Below are positions 1 to 8,294 of a DNA stretch of 22,602 bases, piece after piece; the stretch's first letter is position 1, and every line of letters starts with the position of its first letter. The position numbers and the translations under genes were made by a program. A model generated the notes under the pieces. It did no database searches, was not told where the DNA came from, and worked only from the letters and a program-made list of their open reading frames with translations. Origin of the DNA: a virus; IMG/VR virus record IMGVR_UViG_3300042889_000546, positions 1 through 22,602 of that record; one strand, written 5' to 3'.

Positions 1-2
1 CG

Positions 3-1784
3 TTATTAAATTCACAAGGTTTATATGGTGAAGATACGGTTCCAACTCAATTTGCAGTTAAAGGATATGTTGATATTAGAGATGGTAGACTAAATAATTT
101 AGAAACAACATCTGCAAGTTTGAATGTTTCAATATCTTCATTAAACACATATACTGCTTCATTAAAAACGGCAATCGATGTAACGGGTGGTAATACTAGA
201 ATATTAGGAAACTTAATTGTAGATGGTACACAAACATCATTAAATACAACCGAAACTTTTATTGAAGATAAATCAATTACATTGGCAAGTGGGTCTACTT
301 CATCTGGAATTGCAGATGGTGCAGGATTTAATATTGCAGGAGCAAATGTATCAATGAGTTGGGAAGACTCCAATCAAAGATTATATTTTAATACAAATAT
401 AGCAGCTTTGGGTTCAATAAGTTCTTCTACAATTATTGGTTTAAATGGTGTAAGTGTAACAACATATTCAACATCGGTAGATAGTAGATTATCAAATTTA
501 CAATCTAAATCGGCAAGTGTAGATATTTCTATATCAACTTTAAATACATTTACTTCAAGTAATGAAAATACATCATTAAACTTATATACTGCATCTGCAA
601 ATATATGGAGTGGAAGTATTGATACTAAATTTATAACATTAGGAAGTTATACTGCAAGTGTTAATCAAACAACATCTTCATTAAATGAATTTAGTGCAAG
701 TGTAACATCTTCATTGTTATCAATATATCAAACAACATCTTCATTAAATCAAACTACTGCAAGTTTAAATTCATTTAGTGGAAATATTAATACAAGATTT
801 GATAATTTACAAACTTATACAACATCGGTAGATACTAGATTTGCAACATTGGGTACTTATACAGGAAGTGTTAACCAAACGACATCTAGTTTAAATTCAT
901 TTAGTGCATCCGTTTCTCAAAGTATTAGAAATTTAAATATTTTCTCAAGTTCTTATTATATTGATAGTGCAAGTTTTGATTATAGAATATCAATTTTAGA
1001 CCCAAGTAATTTAGATAATGTATTATTAGGATTAAATGCATTTACTCAATCTGCAAATGCAAGATTTACCGAAATTGGAATAGTAACGGGTTCTTTGATA
1101 AATTCTGCTTCAAATGCTTCAACTAGATTGACTGCATTAGAAACTGAAACATCTAATTTAGAATTATATACACAATCGGTAGAAAATAGATTTACAAATT
1201 TAGCTTCATATACAGGAAGTACAAACACTTCAATAACATCATTAAATTCATTTACTCAATCTGCAAATGTTAGATTAAATAATATTGAATCATTTACATC
1301 TTCTATTAATACAACGATTAAATCTAAATTAGATACGGATGGTGTAATTAGCGGTTCTTTACAAATTTTAGGTAATTCTACAATTCATAGTGGTTCAATT
1401 GGTAATTATCAATTTAACTCAATAGGTGTAGGAACAGCAGCATCTACCATTACCGGAGAAATTATAGCAACCGGTGATATTGTAGCATTTTATTCATCTG
1501 ATGAACGATTAAAAGAAAATATTCAACCAATTCAAAATGCATTAACAAAAGTTGAAGCAATAAGTGGTAACACATATGATTGGAAAGAAGGATTTGAAGA
1601 AATACATTCACACACAGGACATGATTTGGGAGTAATTGCACAAGAAATAGAAAAAGTTCTTCCAGAAGTTGTTATAAATAGAGAAAATGGATATAAGGCA
1701 GTTGATTATGAAAAAATAGTTCCATTATTAATTGAAGCTATAAAAGAATTATCTGCAAAAGTAAAGGAATTGGAAAACAAATAG
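3..1784 (+). CDS. Tail fibre protein with C-terminal S74 chaperone domain (5' partial)
   Basis: The reading frame is open to the left edge, so the N-terminus is missing; the TTG at 120 is not a credible start. About 593 residues are visible. The first residues include VPTQFAVKGYVD, a motif common in T4-like marine phage fibres. A segment around nt 210-420 (VDGTQTSLNTTETFIEDKSI) resembles a repeated fibre-shaft unit. The middle (about nt 480-1320) is a long degenerate Ser/Thr/Asn repeat built on phrases such as TTSSLNSFSASV and YTGSVNQTTSS, with regular hydrophobic positions typical of trimeric fibre shafts. The last 100 residues are an intramolecular chaperone (Peptidase_S74 type): SSDERLKEN at nt 1494-1520, then SGNTYDWK, GVIAQEIEKVLPEVV and a C-terminal helix. 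In this family the chaperone trimerises the fibre and then cuts itself off near the Ser-Asp/Lys motif. Likely role: receptor-binding fibre on the virion. The family call is confident; which fibre it is remains unknown. Confidence 0.88.
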   Translation, partial: LLNSQGLYGEDTVPTQFAVKGYVDIRDGRLNNLETTSASLNVSISSLNTYTASLKTAIDVTGGNTRILGNLIVDGTQTSLNTTETFIEDKSITLASGSTSSGIADGAGFNIAGANVSMSWEDSNQRLYFNTNIAALGSISSSTIIGLNGVSVTTYSTSVDSRLSNLQSKSASVDISISTLNTFTSSNENTSLNLYTASANIWSGSIDTKFITLGSYTASVNQTTSSLNEFSASVTSSLLSIYQTTSSLNQTTASLNSFSGNINTRFDNLQTYTTSVDTRFATLGTYTGSVNQTTSSLNSFSASVSQSIRNLNIFSSSYYIDSASFDYRISILDPSNLDNVLLGLNAFTQSANARFTEIGIVTGSLINSASNASTRLTALETETSNLELYTQSVENRFTNLASYTGSTNTSITSLNSFTQSANVRLNNIESFTSSINTTIKSKLDTDGVISGSLQILGNSTIHSGSIGNYQFNSIGVGTAASTITGEIIATGDIVAFYSSDERLKENIQPIQNALTKVEAISGNTYDWKEGFEEIHSHTGHDLGVIAQEIEKVLPEVVINRENGYKAVDYEKIVPLLIEAIKELSAKVKELENK

Positions 1785-1785
1785 A

Positions 1786-1793
1786 TATTTATA
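1786..1793 (+). promoter_or_regulatory. TATTTATA motif, candidate late promoter of the second fibre gene
   Basis: TATTTATA begins directly after the stop of the upstream fibre gene and ends 50 nt before the ATG at 1844. It is the same 8-mer seen ahead of six other structural or unknown gene blocks here. The promoter role is inferred from position only. Confidence 0.35.
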
Positions 1794-1796
1794 ATG

Positions 1797-1816
1797 GTAT
1801 AATGAATTTATTATAC
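1797..1816 (+). terminator. Weak AT-rich hairpin between the two fibre genes
   Basis: GTATAAT (1797-1803) and ATTATAC (1810-1816) form a perfect 7-bp inverted repeat around a 6-nt loop. It lies between the stop of the first fibre gene and the start of the second. No long U-run follows directly (TTTAACT), and an AT-only stem is weak, so termination is uncertain. It could instead be a processing site or chance in AT-rich DNA. Confidence 0.25.
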
Positions 1817-1843
1817 TTTAACTAAAAAAAAGAGTAAACTAAA

Positions 1844-3145
1844 ATGGGACTTAAATTTAGACGCGGTAGTACCGCCCAACAATCCGGTTCATTAGCATTC
1901 GGAGAACCATATGTGAATACCACATTGGGAACATTAGTAGTCGGTGGAGCATCAGGTGACATCGTATTATCATCAGCAGGTACAGGAAGTACCGGAAACT
2001 TTGGAGCAATTTCAGGTTCTGGTTTAGATATTACCGGAAATGCAAACATTGCAGGTAATTTAACATTAGGTGGAGCAATCACTATTGGTGATGCAACTGC
2101 AGATACTGTAAATGTTGTAGCATCTTTAAGTTCTTCACTTATTCCTCAAACAACAAACGCATTTGACTTAGGTTCTGCAACTAAAATTTGGAAAGATTTA
2201 TATATCTCAACAGGTTCTATTAAGTTTGTAGCAGGAACTACAGTTGTAAAAGAACTTAGTTTAGCAACATTAACTTCATTAGAAGCTGCAACAGGTTCGT
2301 CAAATGTATCAATAACAAATTTAAACACAACAACTGCAAGTTTAAATACTTCGGTTTCTAATTTAAACACAACAACTGCAAGTTTAAATACTTCGGTTTC
2401 TAATTTAAACACAACAACTGCAAGTTTATTAATTGAAACGGCTAATTTGGAAACATTTAGTTCATCAGCATTAACTAGACTAGATAATTTAGAAGGTAAA
2501 GATATCTCAATCACTTTAACAGGTGATGTGACTGGTACGGGAACTATTACTAATTTAGCAAACGTTTCATTTGCAACTACAATAGCTGCAAATTCAGTAG
2601 CATTAGGAACTGATACAACCGGTGATTATGTAGGAACAATTACAGGTGGAACCGGTGTAACTTCAACAGGAGCAACATCGGGTGAAGGTATCTCACATAC
2701 AATTTCAATCGGCCAAGCAGTAGCAACTTCATCAAATGTTCAATTTAATTCATTGGGTATTGGTATGGCTGCATCAGCAACTGCAGGTAGAATTGACGCA
2801 ACAAATGATGTAGTTGCATTCTCATCTTCGGATATTCGTTTCAAAGAAAATATCGTTCCAATTGAAAATGCATTGGATAAGATTTCTAAGATTAGTGGTA
2901 ACACTTATGATTGGAAAGCTGAAAACAAAGTTGAACACGGATATGAAGGAAACGATGTGGGTGTAATTGCACAAGAAATTGAAGCAGTATTACCTCAATT
3001 AGTTCAAACAAGAGAAAGTGGTTTTAAGGCAGTTAAATATGATAAATTGGTAGCATTATTAATTGAAGGTATTAAAGAGCAACAACAAAATATAGATAAT
3101 TTAACAATTCAGGTAGAAGAGTTAAAGAAGCAAAAAGGTTTATAA
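1844..3145 (+). CDS. Second tail fibre / virion fibre protein with S74 chaperone domain
   Basis: A complete 433-residue protein. The N-terminus (MGLKFRRGSTAQQSGSLAFG) is the kind of attachment segment seen at the start of phage fibre proteins. A beta-rich Gly/Thr segment and a NAFDLGSATKIWKDLYIST unit, common in phage fibre shafts, follow. At nt 2318-2428 a 14-residue unit (NLNTTTASLNTSVS) is repeated in tandem. The C-terminus carries an S74-type chaperone: SSDIRFKEN at nt 2825-2851, SGNTYDWK, GVIAQEIEAVLPQLV and a final coiled-coil-like helix. This end is clearly paralogous to that of the upstream fibre, including a shared stretch before the motif (QFNSxGxGxAAS). Either this gene and its neighbour encode two separate fibres, or one is a fibre and the other a collar/whisker-like appendage. 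The A-rich leader has no Shine-Dalgarno sequence. Confidence 0.85.
   Translation: MGLKFRRGSTAQQSGSLAFGEPYVNTTLGTLVVGGASGDIVLSSAGTGSTGNFGAISGSGLDITGNANIAGNLTLGGAITIGDATADTVNVVASLSSSLIPQTTNAFDLGSATKIWKDLYISTGSIKFVAGTTVVKELSLATLTSLEAATGSSNVSITNLNTTTASLNTSVSNLNTTTASLNTSVSNLNTTTASLLIETANLETFSSSALTRLDNLEGKDISITLTGDVTGTGTITNLANVSFATTIAANSVALGTDTTGDYVGTITGGTGVTSTGATSGEGISHTISIGQAVATSSNVQFNSLGIGMAASATAGRIDATNDVVAFSSSDIRFKENIVPIENALDKISKISGNTYDWKAENKVEHGYEGNDVGVIAQEIEAVLPQLVQTRESGFKAVKYDKLVALLIEGIKEQQQNIDNLTIQVEELKKQKGL
2318..2428 (+). repeat. 42-bp in-frame tandem repeat, 2.6 copies
   Basis: Two identical 42-bp units lie at 2318-2359 and 2360-2401, followed by the first 27 bp of a third copy at 2402-2428. 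The unit encodes NLNTTTASLNTSVS. Identity at DNA level, not only protein level, points to recent duplication or ongoing slippage. A change in copy number would lengthen or shorten the fibre shaft in 14-residue steps without breaking the frame. Confidence 0.95.
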
Positions 3146-3149
3146 TTTA

Positions 3150-4145
3150 ATGTATGATGTTTACTACACCACCGCTGGAGGACCTTGGTTTAACAGTGGT
3201 GCTGATATATGGGTAACTGAATGGATAAAAGAAGTGGCACCACACTTAGAGGTGAAGCCACTTCTTCTTTTCCATAGAAAGAAACCTGTTAATTACGAAG
3301 AATTTCCAATTGATATTGAGCATATTTGGGAAACCAATGAAGCAGAAATTGATAGAATCTTAAAGGGTGCTAGAAAAATACATATACTTCATGGTCATTA
3401 CACACCTACGACCGCTATTCATAATAATTTAGAAAGAATTGATTCAATCGTTTTTCACAATTTAACAAAAGTGTCTTTAATGGCACAAATGGAAAAGAGT
3501 GAATACTTACATTGGTACGGTAATTGGGAATATGAAAATGAATTAATTAATAAAATAAAAAATAAAATTTGGGTAGGTTTATATCATTTTCCATATGAAA
3601 CGGAAAATTTACATCATATTGCAAATTGTTATGAGTTTATAGAAAATAAACAATTAATAGATTCGTTTAATGTAGGATTTGCAGCAAGAGCAGAAGGTAG
3701 AAAAAATCCAGAATATATGGATAGTTTACCTAGTTTTATTTCTACGAATTCAGAAACATTTAACAAATATTATAAAAAAAAATACGGATATAAATTTGAA
3801 AAATCAAAAATATATAAATTTGATTTCAAATTCAAAAATAGATTTTATGGACTTGATTGGGGGATATCTCATTCTTGTTTTGAATATGAACCATTTGGAT
3901 ATGGAATATTTGAAGCAGTGGATTGGGGTAAACTTCCGATACTACATGAAAAATGGCACGTTCCTCTTGATTACAAATATAAAGCAGATAGTGCCGAATC
4001 ATTTAAACAAACATACGAAACAATTTGTAAAGATGATTATGAAACCCGTAAAAACGAATTCAATAAATTAAAAAATTGGATGATAACCAATTTTTCTAAT
4101 AAAGAAATGTGGAAACAAAAACTTTTAAATATTTATAACATATAA
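3150..4145 (+). CDS. GT-B fold glycosyltransferase-like protein
   Basis: 331 residues, starting 4 nt after the fibre gene stop, so probably co-transcribed with it. The C-terminal half has features of a GT-B (GT4-like) nucleotide-sugar domain: GFAARAEGRKNPEYM at residues 176-190 at the junction of the two lobes, with basic residues that usually hold the sugar-nucleotide phosphates, and an E-x7-E motif (E247 and E255, in EPFGYGIFEAVDWGKLPI) with the usual Gly and Pro after it. The N-terminal half (HILHGHYTPTTAIHNN, then IVFHN) fits the acceptor lobe. The predicted reaction is transfer of a sugar from a nucleotide sugar; donor and acceptor cannot be read from the sequence. Its place between fibre and lectin genes suggests it glycosylates a virion protein, but host surface polysaccharide or DNA are possible acceptors. 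An overlapping ORF at 3679-4071 in another frame is a shadow. Confidence 0.72.
   Translation: MYDVYYTTAGGPWFNSGADIWVTEWIKEVAPHLEVKPLLLFHRKKPVNYEEFPIDIEHIWETNEAEIDRILKGARKIHILHGHYTPTTAIHNNLERIDSIVFHNLTKVSLMAQMEKSEYLHWYGNWEYENELINKIKNKIWVGLYHFPYETENLHHIANCYEFIENKQLIDSFNVGFAARAEGRKNPEYMDSLPSFISTNSETFNKYYKKKYGYKFEKSKIYKFDFKFKNRFYGLDWGISHSCFEYEPFGYGIFEAVDWGKLPILHEKWHVPLDYKYKADSAESFKQTYETICKDDYETRKNEFNKLKNWMITNFSNKEMWKQKLLNIYNI
4130..4137 (+). promoter_or_regulatory. TATTTATA motif ahead of the Hint/LamG gene
   Basis: This copy overlaps the last codons of the glycosyltransferase gene and ends 18 nt before the ATG at 4156. It implies that the Hint/LamG gene can be transcribed separately from the glycosyltransferase. 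Inferred from position and recurrence. Confidence 0.35.
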
Positions 4146-4155
4146 CAACAATATT

Positions 4156-5865
4156 ATGGCAAGAACAAATTTATCATTAGGAAATTTATTTAGAGCAGTT
4201 AGTGGTTCGGTGAGAACCGGTGCTGTTTCTTTAGGTGGATTAAATGGAGGCATATCCAACACAAATATGCAGGGATTTTCATTTGATTCAGTAACAGTAA
4301 CTCCACCAACTTTTACATATATTGTAGAAAGTACAAGCGAAAACGCATTCTTTTCATTTGGAACATCGGGTTCATTTGTAGCTACCAAAGTGGCAACACA
4401 AACAAATAACTTTACTTGTTCTTTTAATAATGCAAACTTTACAGTAGGTGCAGCAACTTTGGGAACATATCCAACTTTTCCAATTACTCCTGCAGCAATT
4501 AATGCATCTAACTATTCCGAAGCTCAATCTACATTGACAATGGGATATGCAGATGGTTTTAATTTAGCTGCAAGTAACTATGGTGTTGCAAGTACCAAAA
4601 TTTTATACGCAGTAGATGTTTATAATACAATTAACCAACCAGATTTTTGTTTATTATTTGGTACACAAATAGAATTGGCAAATGGTACAATGGTAAATGT
4701 TGAAGATTTGAATGTTGGTGATGAAATTAAATCTTGGGTGCCAGCAGGTTTACCAGATGAATCACAAGACCCGGAGAGTGACCAAGTTGAATGGAGATTT
4801 TATCATTCAGAAACTTTATCAGGTTCAGCACAAAACGTAACAGTTAGTGATTTAACTTTTAACTTTGCAGAAGGATATTTTTCTTTAAATGATGGTTTAA
4901 TAAAATCAACTGAAACTCACCCTCTATATGTTTGGGATAATGAGATTTCAAAATATAAATTTAAGAATGTAGGTGATATATTGCCTGGAGATAGATTGGT
5001 AATGGAAGATGAAACTGAAGTGGAAGTTACTAATATTGAAATTGTAAAAGCAGATGTTGAGATTGTAACTGTAAATGTGGAAAATGCCGATGTATATATT
5101 TCAAATGGTTTAATTTCACATAATAAAGGTACAACAACTCAACCATCGATTCCTGCAAGTGGATTAAGATTATATACCGACCCATCTAAGGCATCATCAA
5201 CAAATGGTACAGCAACAACGGATTGGTTAGATTTAAGTGGATATGGAACGGGTGTTAGACCAGCTGGTGTTACAAATGCAGCAGGTATTACAGGTGGTAA
5301 CCCATCATACAATTCCGGAGTAAGAAAACAAACATCTTGGTCTTTAAATGGTACAAATCAATTCTGGTATAAAGATACTACTACAAATATAAATGGTGGT
5401 ATTTCTCAATTTAATACTAATACAGGTACTATTCATATGTGGATTAGACCTACAACCACTTTGGGTGTATCATCAAGACATATTTTTGATTACGCTGGTT
5501 TTTATGGTTTAGCAATTGAATCAACTGATAGTTCTACTTTAAATAGAGTAAAATTCTATGGTAGTACATTAGGTAATAGTGCACAATTAACAACATCATT
5601 ATCATCAAATGTTTGGTATATGATTTCAGCAACATTCCAACCATCAGGAACTGTAACGGTTTATGTAGATAAAACATCGGTAGGAACATTTACCGCAGCA
5701 GCATTTACGGCACCATCATCTACAAACTTTTTAACAATCGGTAGTAATAGTGCAAGAACAACATTTTGGAACGGACAAATTGGACCAGTATTATTCTACA
5801 ACACATTACAAAACGCAACATCAGTAGGACAAGTATATGATTATTTCTCACCAACATACAAATAA
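4156..5865 (+). CDS. Virion protein with internal Hint (intein-like) domain and C-terminal LamG-like lectin domain
   Basis: 569 residues in three parts. Residues 1-164 are a Ser/Thr/Gly-rich, beta-looking domain (start MARTNLSLGNLFRAVSG) that resembles virion proteins. Residues 165-323 form a Hint domain: Cys165 begins a block-A-like CLLFGTQIELANG with VEDLNVGDEI, T252-E-T-H255 gives the block-B TxxH, and the end reads VYISNGLISHN with His322-Asn323. No homing endonuclease lies between the blocks. The residue after Asn323 is Lys324, not Cys, Ser or Thr, which is the mark of bacterial intein-like (A-type BIL) domains rather than standard inteins. Residues about 335-565 look like a concanavalin A/LamG-type sandwich (WSLNGTNQFW, GTIHMWIRP, WYMISATFQ, TVYVDKTSVG, WNGQIGPVLFYN). 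Likely role: a displayed adhesin that processes itself. Whether it cleaves, splices or does neither is inference. Confidence 0.8.
   Translation: MARTNLSLGNLFRAVSGSVRTGAVSLGGLNGGISNTNMQGFSFDSVTVTPPTFTYIVESTSENAFFSFGTSGSFVATKVATQTNNFTCSFNNANFTVGAATLGTYPTFPITPAAINASNYSEAQSTLTMGYADGFNLAASNYGVASTKILYAVDVYNTINQPDFCLLFGTQIELANGTMVNVEDLNVGDEIKSWVPAGLPDESQDPESDQVEWRFYHSETLSGSAQNVTVSDLTFNFAEGYFSLNDGLIKSTETHPLYVWDNEISKYKFKNVGDILPGDRLVMEDETEVEVTNIEIVKADVEIVTVNVENADVYISNGLISHNKGTTTQPSIPASGLRLYTDPSKASSTNGTATTDWLDLSGYGTGVRPAGVTNAAGITGGNPSYNSGVRKQTSWSLNGTNQFWYKDTTTNINGGISQFNTNTGTIHMWIRPTTTLGVSSRHIFDYAGFYGLAIESTDSSTLNRVKFYGSTLGNSAQLTTSLSSNVWYMISATFQPSGTVTVYVDKTSVGTFTAAAFTAPSSTNFLTIGSNSARTTFWNGQIGPVLFYNTLQNATSVGQVYDYFSPTYK
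4648..5124 (+). other. Hint / bacterial intein-like domain within the virion protein
   Basis: The segment runs from Cys165 (TGT at 4648) to Asn323 (AAT at 5122), 159 residues. It has an N-terminal Cys, a TxxH motif and a terminal His-Asn. Chemistry expected from the family: an N-S acyl shift at Cys165 and Asn323 cyclisation that breaks the bond to Lys324. Lys at +1 cannot take part in the usual trans-esterification, so cleavage of one or both ends is more likely than efficient splicing. Confidence 0.78.
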
Positions 5866-5892
5866 GAATTGTTGTTTTGAGATAAAAGATTA

Positions 5893-5900
5893 TATTTATA
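5893..5900 (+). promoter_or_regulatory. TATTTATA motif ahead of the sheath gene
   Basis: Lies in the 70-nt gap before the sheath gene and ends 35 nt before its ATG at 5936. The sheath is normally a strongly expressed late gene, which fits a late promoter here. No other promoter-like signal was seen in the gap. Confidence 0.38.
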
Positions 5901-5935
5901 TTAAGAATTAATAAATTTAAATTAAAGCATATAAA

Positions 5936-8248
5936 ATGGCAGAAAAGATAGTATCACCAGGCGTATTTACAAGAGAAAACGACCTTTCATTTTTACAACA
6001 AGGTGTAGCTGACATCGGAGCAGCATTCATTGGCCCTTTCTTAGAAGGCCCATTGGTTCCAACAATCGTAAATTCACAAGCTGAATTCGAACAATTATTT
6101 GGAGCAGCTGATGGAACATATTATACTCCATTAGCAGTACAAAATTATTTAAGAGAAGCAGGAACTGCAACCATTTGTAGAGTAGCAGGAAAAACGGGTT
6201 ATACCGAAAAAGCTCCTTTATTATTAATAGCAGCATCAGGTTCACAATCGGGTGCATTGGGTATATTATTCAATACATCAGGAAGTGCAGTTGGATTCAC
6301 AGGAACAACAATTTCTGATTTAGATGGTAGTGGTGATTTTTCAATATCATTAAGTGGTAGTGGAATAACTCCAACTGGATATAGTGCGTCTTTAGAATTA
6401 TTAGATGATAATGATATTGAATCAGTATTTGGTACATCTGCATATGGTTCAAAAAGAGCTTATTCATATGCATTCTTTAAAGAAAACGGATTCTTATTCA
6501 ACACAGGTTCTTATACTTTATCTAATTCCGATGGATTAAATGTAGGAGCATATACAGCTTCATTTACAGCAAATGTAAGTGCTAGTGTTGTTGTATTAGG
6601 ACTTCAATCATTTAGTGGTTCATCTCAATTAGGTGAAGCATGTGAAGCACTAACACCAATTATTCAATCTCAATTAATTTCTGGTGATAGATATCCTTTG
6701 TTCCAAATTGAAACATTAGGTGCAGGAAACACAGCAAATACAAAAGTAAAAGTTGGTATTTCAAATGTAAAAGCAGCCGGTACAACAAACGGAACTGATT
6801 ATGGTACATTTACAGTTGTAGTAAGAGATTTTAATGATACTGATAAGAAAAAAAGTGTATTGGAAACTTATTCAAATGTAAACTTAGACCCTAACTCTCC
6901 AAATTTTATTAGTAGAGTAATTGGAGACAGAAAAAGAGAAATTGATTCAATAACAGGTAAAATAACTGAAAGTGGTGATTGGGTTAACAATTCAAAATAT
7001 ATTAGAATTTCATACTTAAATGTACAATCACCGGTTCAAGCAGTACCTTTTGGCCACGCTGCATATCAATTACCTGTAAACGCAGGAGCATACGCAAACT
7101 TTATTCCAAGAGTATCATTTACAACTGGTTCAGTAGTAGATTCTACAAAATATAGTGGTATTGATTTAGATAATAATGCAGATAACAAAATTTATATGAA
7201 ACCAATTCCTGTAAGTGCAGGAAACGGAGCAAACGCTGTATTCTCATTAGATACTATTTGTGGATTAACATTGAATCCATTAACACAAACATCAGCAGAT
7301 GTTGCAAAAAGACAATTTGTAGTAGCATTTCAAGAAGGTTTTGACGGATTCGCACCAAATACAAACGCAGCAGATATCGACCCAGCAACAACTGCAGGTA
7401 AATTAGCATACGGAAAACACATCGCAGCTTTATCTAACGCTGACGAATATGATATCAATATGGTAGTTGCACCACACGTTAATAGAGCAGACCATTCAGC
7501 TGTATTTACTTCAATTTTAGATATGGTTGAACAAAGAAATGATGCATTCTTTATTGCAGATGCAGGTAATGCAGATACAAAGATACCAGCAACTATAACA
7601 CAAGCACAAGCAGTAGATTCAAATATGGCAGCCGTTTATTATCCTTGGATTAAAACAATCGATGTAAACACAAACAAACTTATCACAGTTCCACCTTCAG
7701 TATTATTGCCTGGCGTATTCGCAGCAAACGATAGAGTAGCAGCAGAATGGTTCGCACCAGCAGGATTGAATAGAGGTGGATTAGTAGGAGCAGTAGCAGT
7801 ATTAGATAGATTAACACAATCTGAAAAAGATGATTTATATGAAAACAAAGTAAACCCAATCGTACAATTCCCAGGACAAGGTATTGTTGTATTCGGACAA
7901 AAAACTTTACAAGATAAACCATCTGCATTAGACAGAATTAATGTAAGAAGATTGTTATTATCTGTTAGAAAGTATATCGCATCTACTTCAAGATATTTAG
8001 TATTTGAACAAAACACATCTACAACAAGACAAGCATTCTTAAACATTGTGAATCCTTACTTAACAGGTATTCAACAAAACCAAGGTTTATACGCTTTTAG
8101 AGTTGTAATGGATGATAGTAATAATACTCCTGATGTAGTTGATAGAAACATTATGAAAGGAGCTATTTACTTACAACCAACTAAAACTGCTGAATTCATT
8201 CAAATTGATTTCAACATTTTACCAACTGGTGCAACTTTTGAAGGATAA
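5936..8248 (+). CDS. Contractile tail sheath protein (T4 gp18-like)
   Basis: 770 residues. The N-terminus (MAEKIVSPGVFTRENDLS, then IGAAFIGPFLEGPLVPTIV and a segment about an empty versus loaded position, EFEQLFG) is the standard opening of T4-like sheath proteins. The C-terminal part carries the conserved sheath core: NRGGLVGAVAVLDRLTQSE, NPIVQFPGQGIVVFGQKTL, RINVRRLLLSVRKYI and a last beta segment EFIQIDFNILPTGATFEG. The less conserved, Ser/Gly/Thr-rich middle (about residues 95-260) is probably a surface domain. The sheath contracts around the tube to drive it through the host envelope. The gene is followed directly by the tube gene, as in T4. The start is well supported: the ATG lies in an A-rich leader and the conserved N-terminus follows at once. 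Confidence 0.95.
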   Translation: MAEKIVSPGVFTRENDLSFLQQGVADIGAAFIGPFLEGPLVPTIVNSQAEFEQLFGAADGTYYTPLAVQNYLREAGTATICRVAGKTGYTEKAPLLLIAASGSQSGALGILFNTSGSAVGFTGTTISDLDGSGDFSISLSGSGITPTGYSASLELLDDNDIESVFGTSAYGSKRAYSYAFFKENGFLFNTGSYTLSNSDGLNVGAYTASFTANVSASVVVLGLQSFSGSSQLGEACEALTPIIQSQLISGDRYPLFQIETLGAGNTANTKVKVGISNVKAAGTTNGTDYGTFTVVVRDFNDTDKKKSVLETYSNVNLDPNSPNFISRVIGDRKREIDSITGKITESGDWVNNSKYIRISYLNVQSPVQAVPFGHAAYQLPVNAGAYANFIPRVSFTTGSVVDSTKYSGIDLDNNADNKIYMKPIPVSAGNGANAVFSLDTICGLTLNPLTQTSADVAKRQFVVAFQEGFDGFAPNTNAADIDPATTAGKLAYGKHIAALSNADEYDINMVVAPHVNRADHSAVFTSILDMVEQRNDAFFIADAGNADTKIPATITQAQAVDSNMAAVYYPWIKTIDVNTNKLITVPPSVLLPGVFAANDRVAAEWFAPAGLNRGGLVGAVAVLDRLTQSEKDDLYENKVNPIVQFPGQGIVVFGQKTLQDKPSALDRINVRRLLLSVRKYIASTSRYLVFEQNTSTTRQAFLNIVNPYLTGIQQNQGLYAFRVVMDDSNNTPDVVDRNIMKGAIYLQPTKTAEFIQIDFNILPTGATFEG

Positions 8249-8261
8249 TTTAAAAAACAAA

Positions 8262-8269
8262 TATTTATA
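8262..8269 (+). promoter_or_regulatory. TATTTATA motif ahead of the tail tube gene
   Basis: Sits in the 46-nt gap between the sheath stop and the tube ATG at 8295, ending 25 nt before the start codon. It would give the tube gene its own late transcript in addition to read-through from the sheath gene. Confidence 0.37.
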
Positions 8270-8294
8270 TAAAATAAATAAACAATAGAACAAA

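Noticed and set aside
120-122. TTG as the start codon of the first fibre gene
   Set aside because: The frame is open to the left edge with fibre-like sequence (VPTQFAVKGYVD) before it, so the gene simply begins outside the window.
480-1320. Regular repeats in the first fibre gene considered as a CRISPR array or minisatellite
   Set aside because: They are in-frame, degenerate protein repeats of a fibre shaft without constant repeat and spacer lengths.
1798-1803. TATAAT as a sigma-70 -10 box
   Set aside because: It is part of a hairpin stem and has no -35 word at proper spacing; TATAAT-like words are expected often in DNA this AT-rich.
3679-4071. 130-residue + strand ORF inside the glycosyltransferase gene
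   Set aside because: It lies in another frame within a well-supported gene, has a low-complexity Ile/Asn/Lys-rich product and no leader; a shadow of AT-rich DNA.
4648-5124. Hint domain read as a homing intein
   Set aside because: No endonuclease blocks are present, the +1 residue is Lys, and the host protein is not a usual intein target; an intein-like processing domain fits better.
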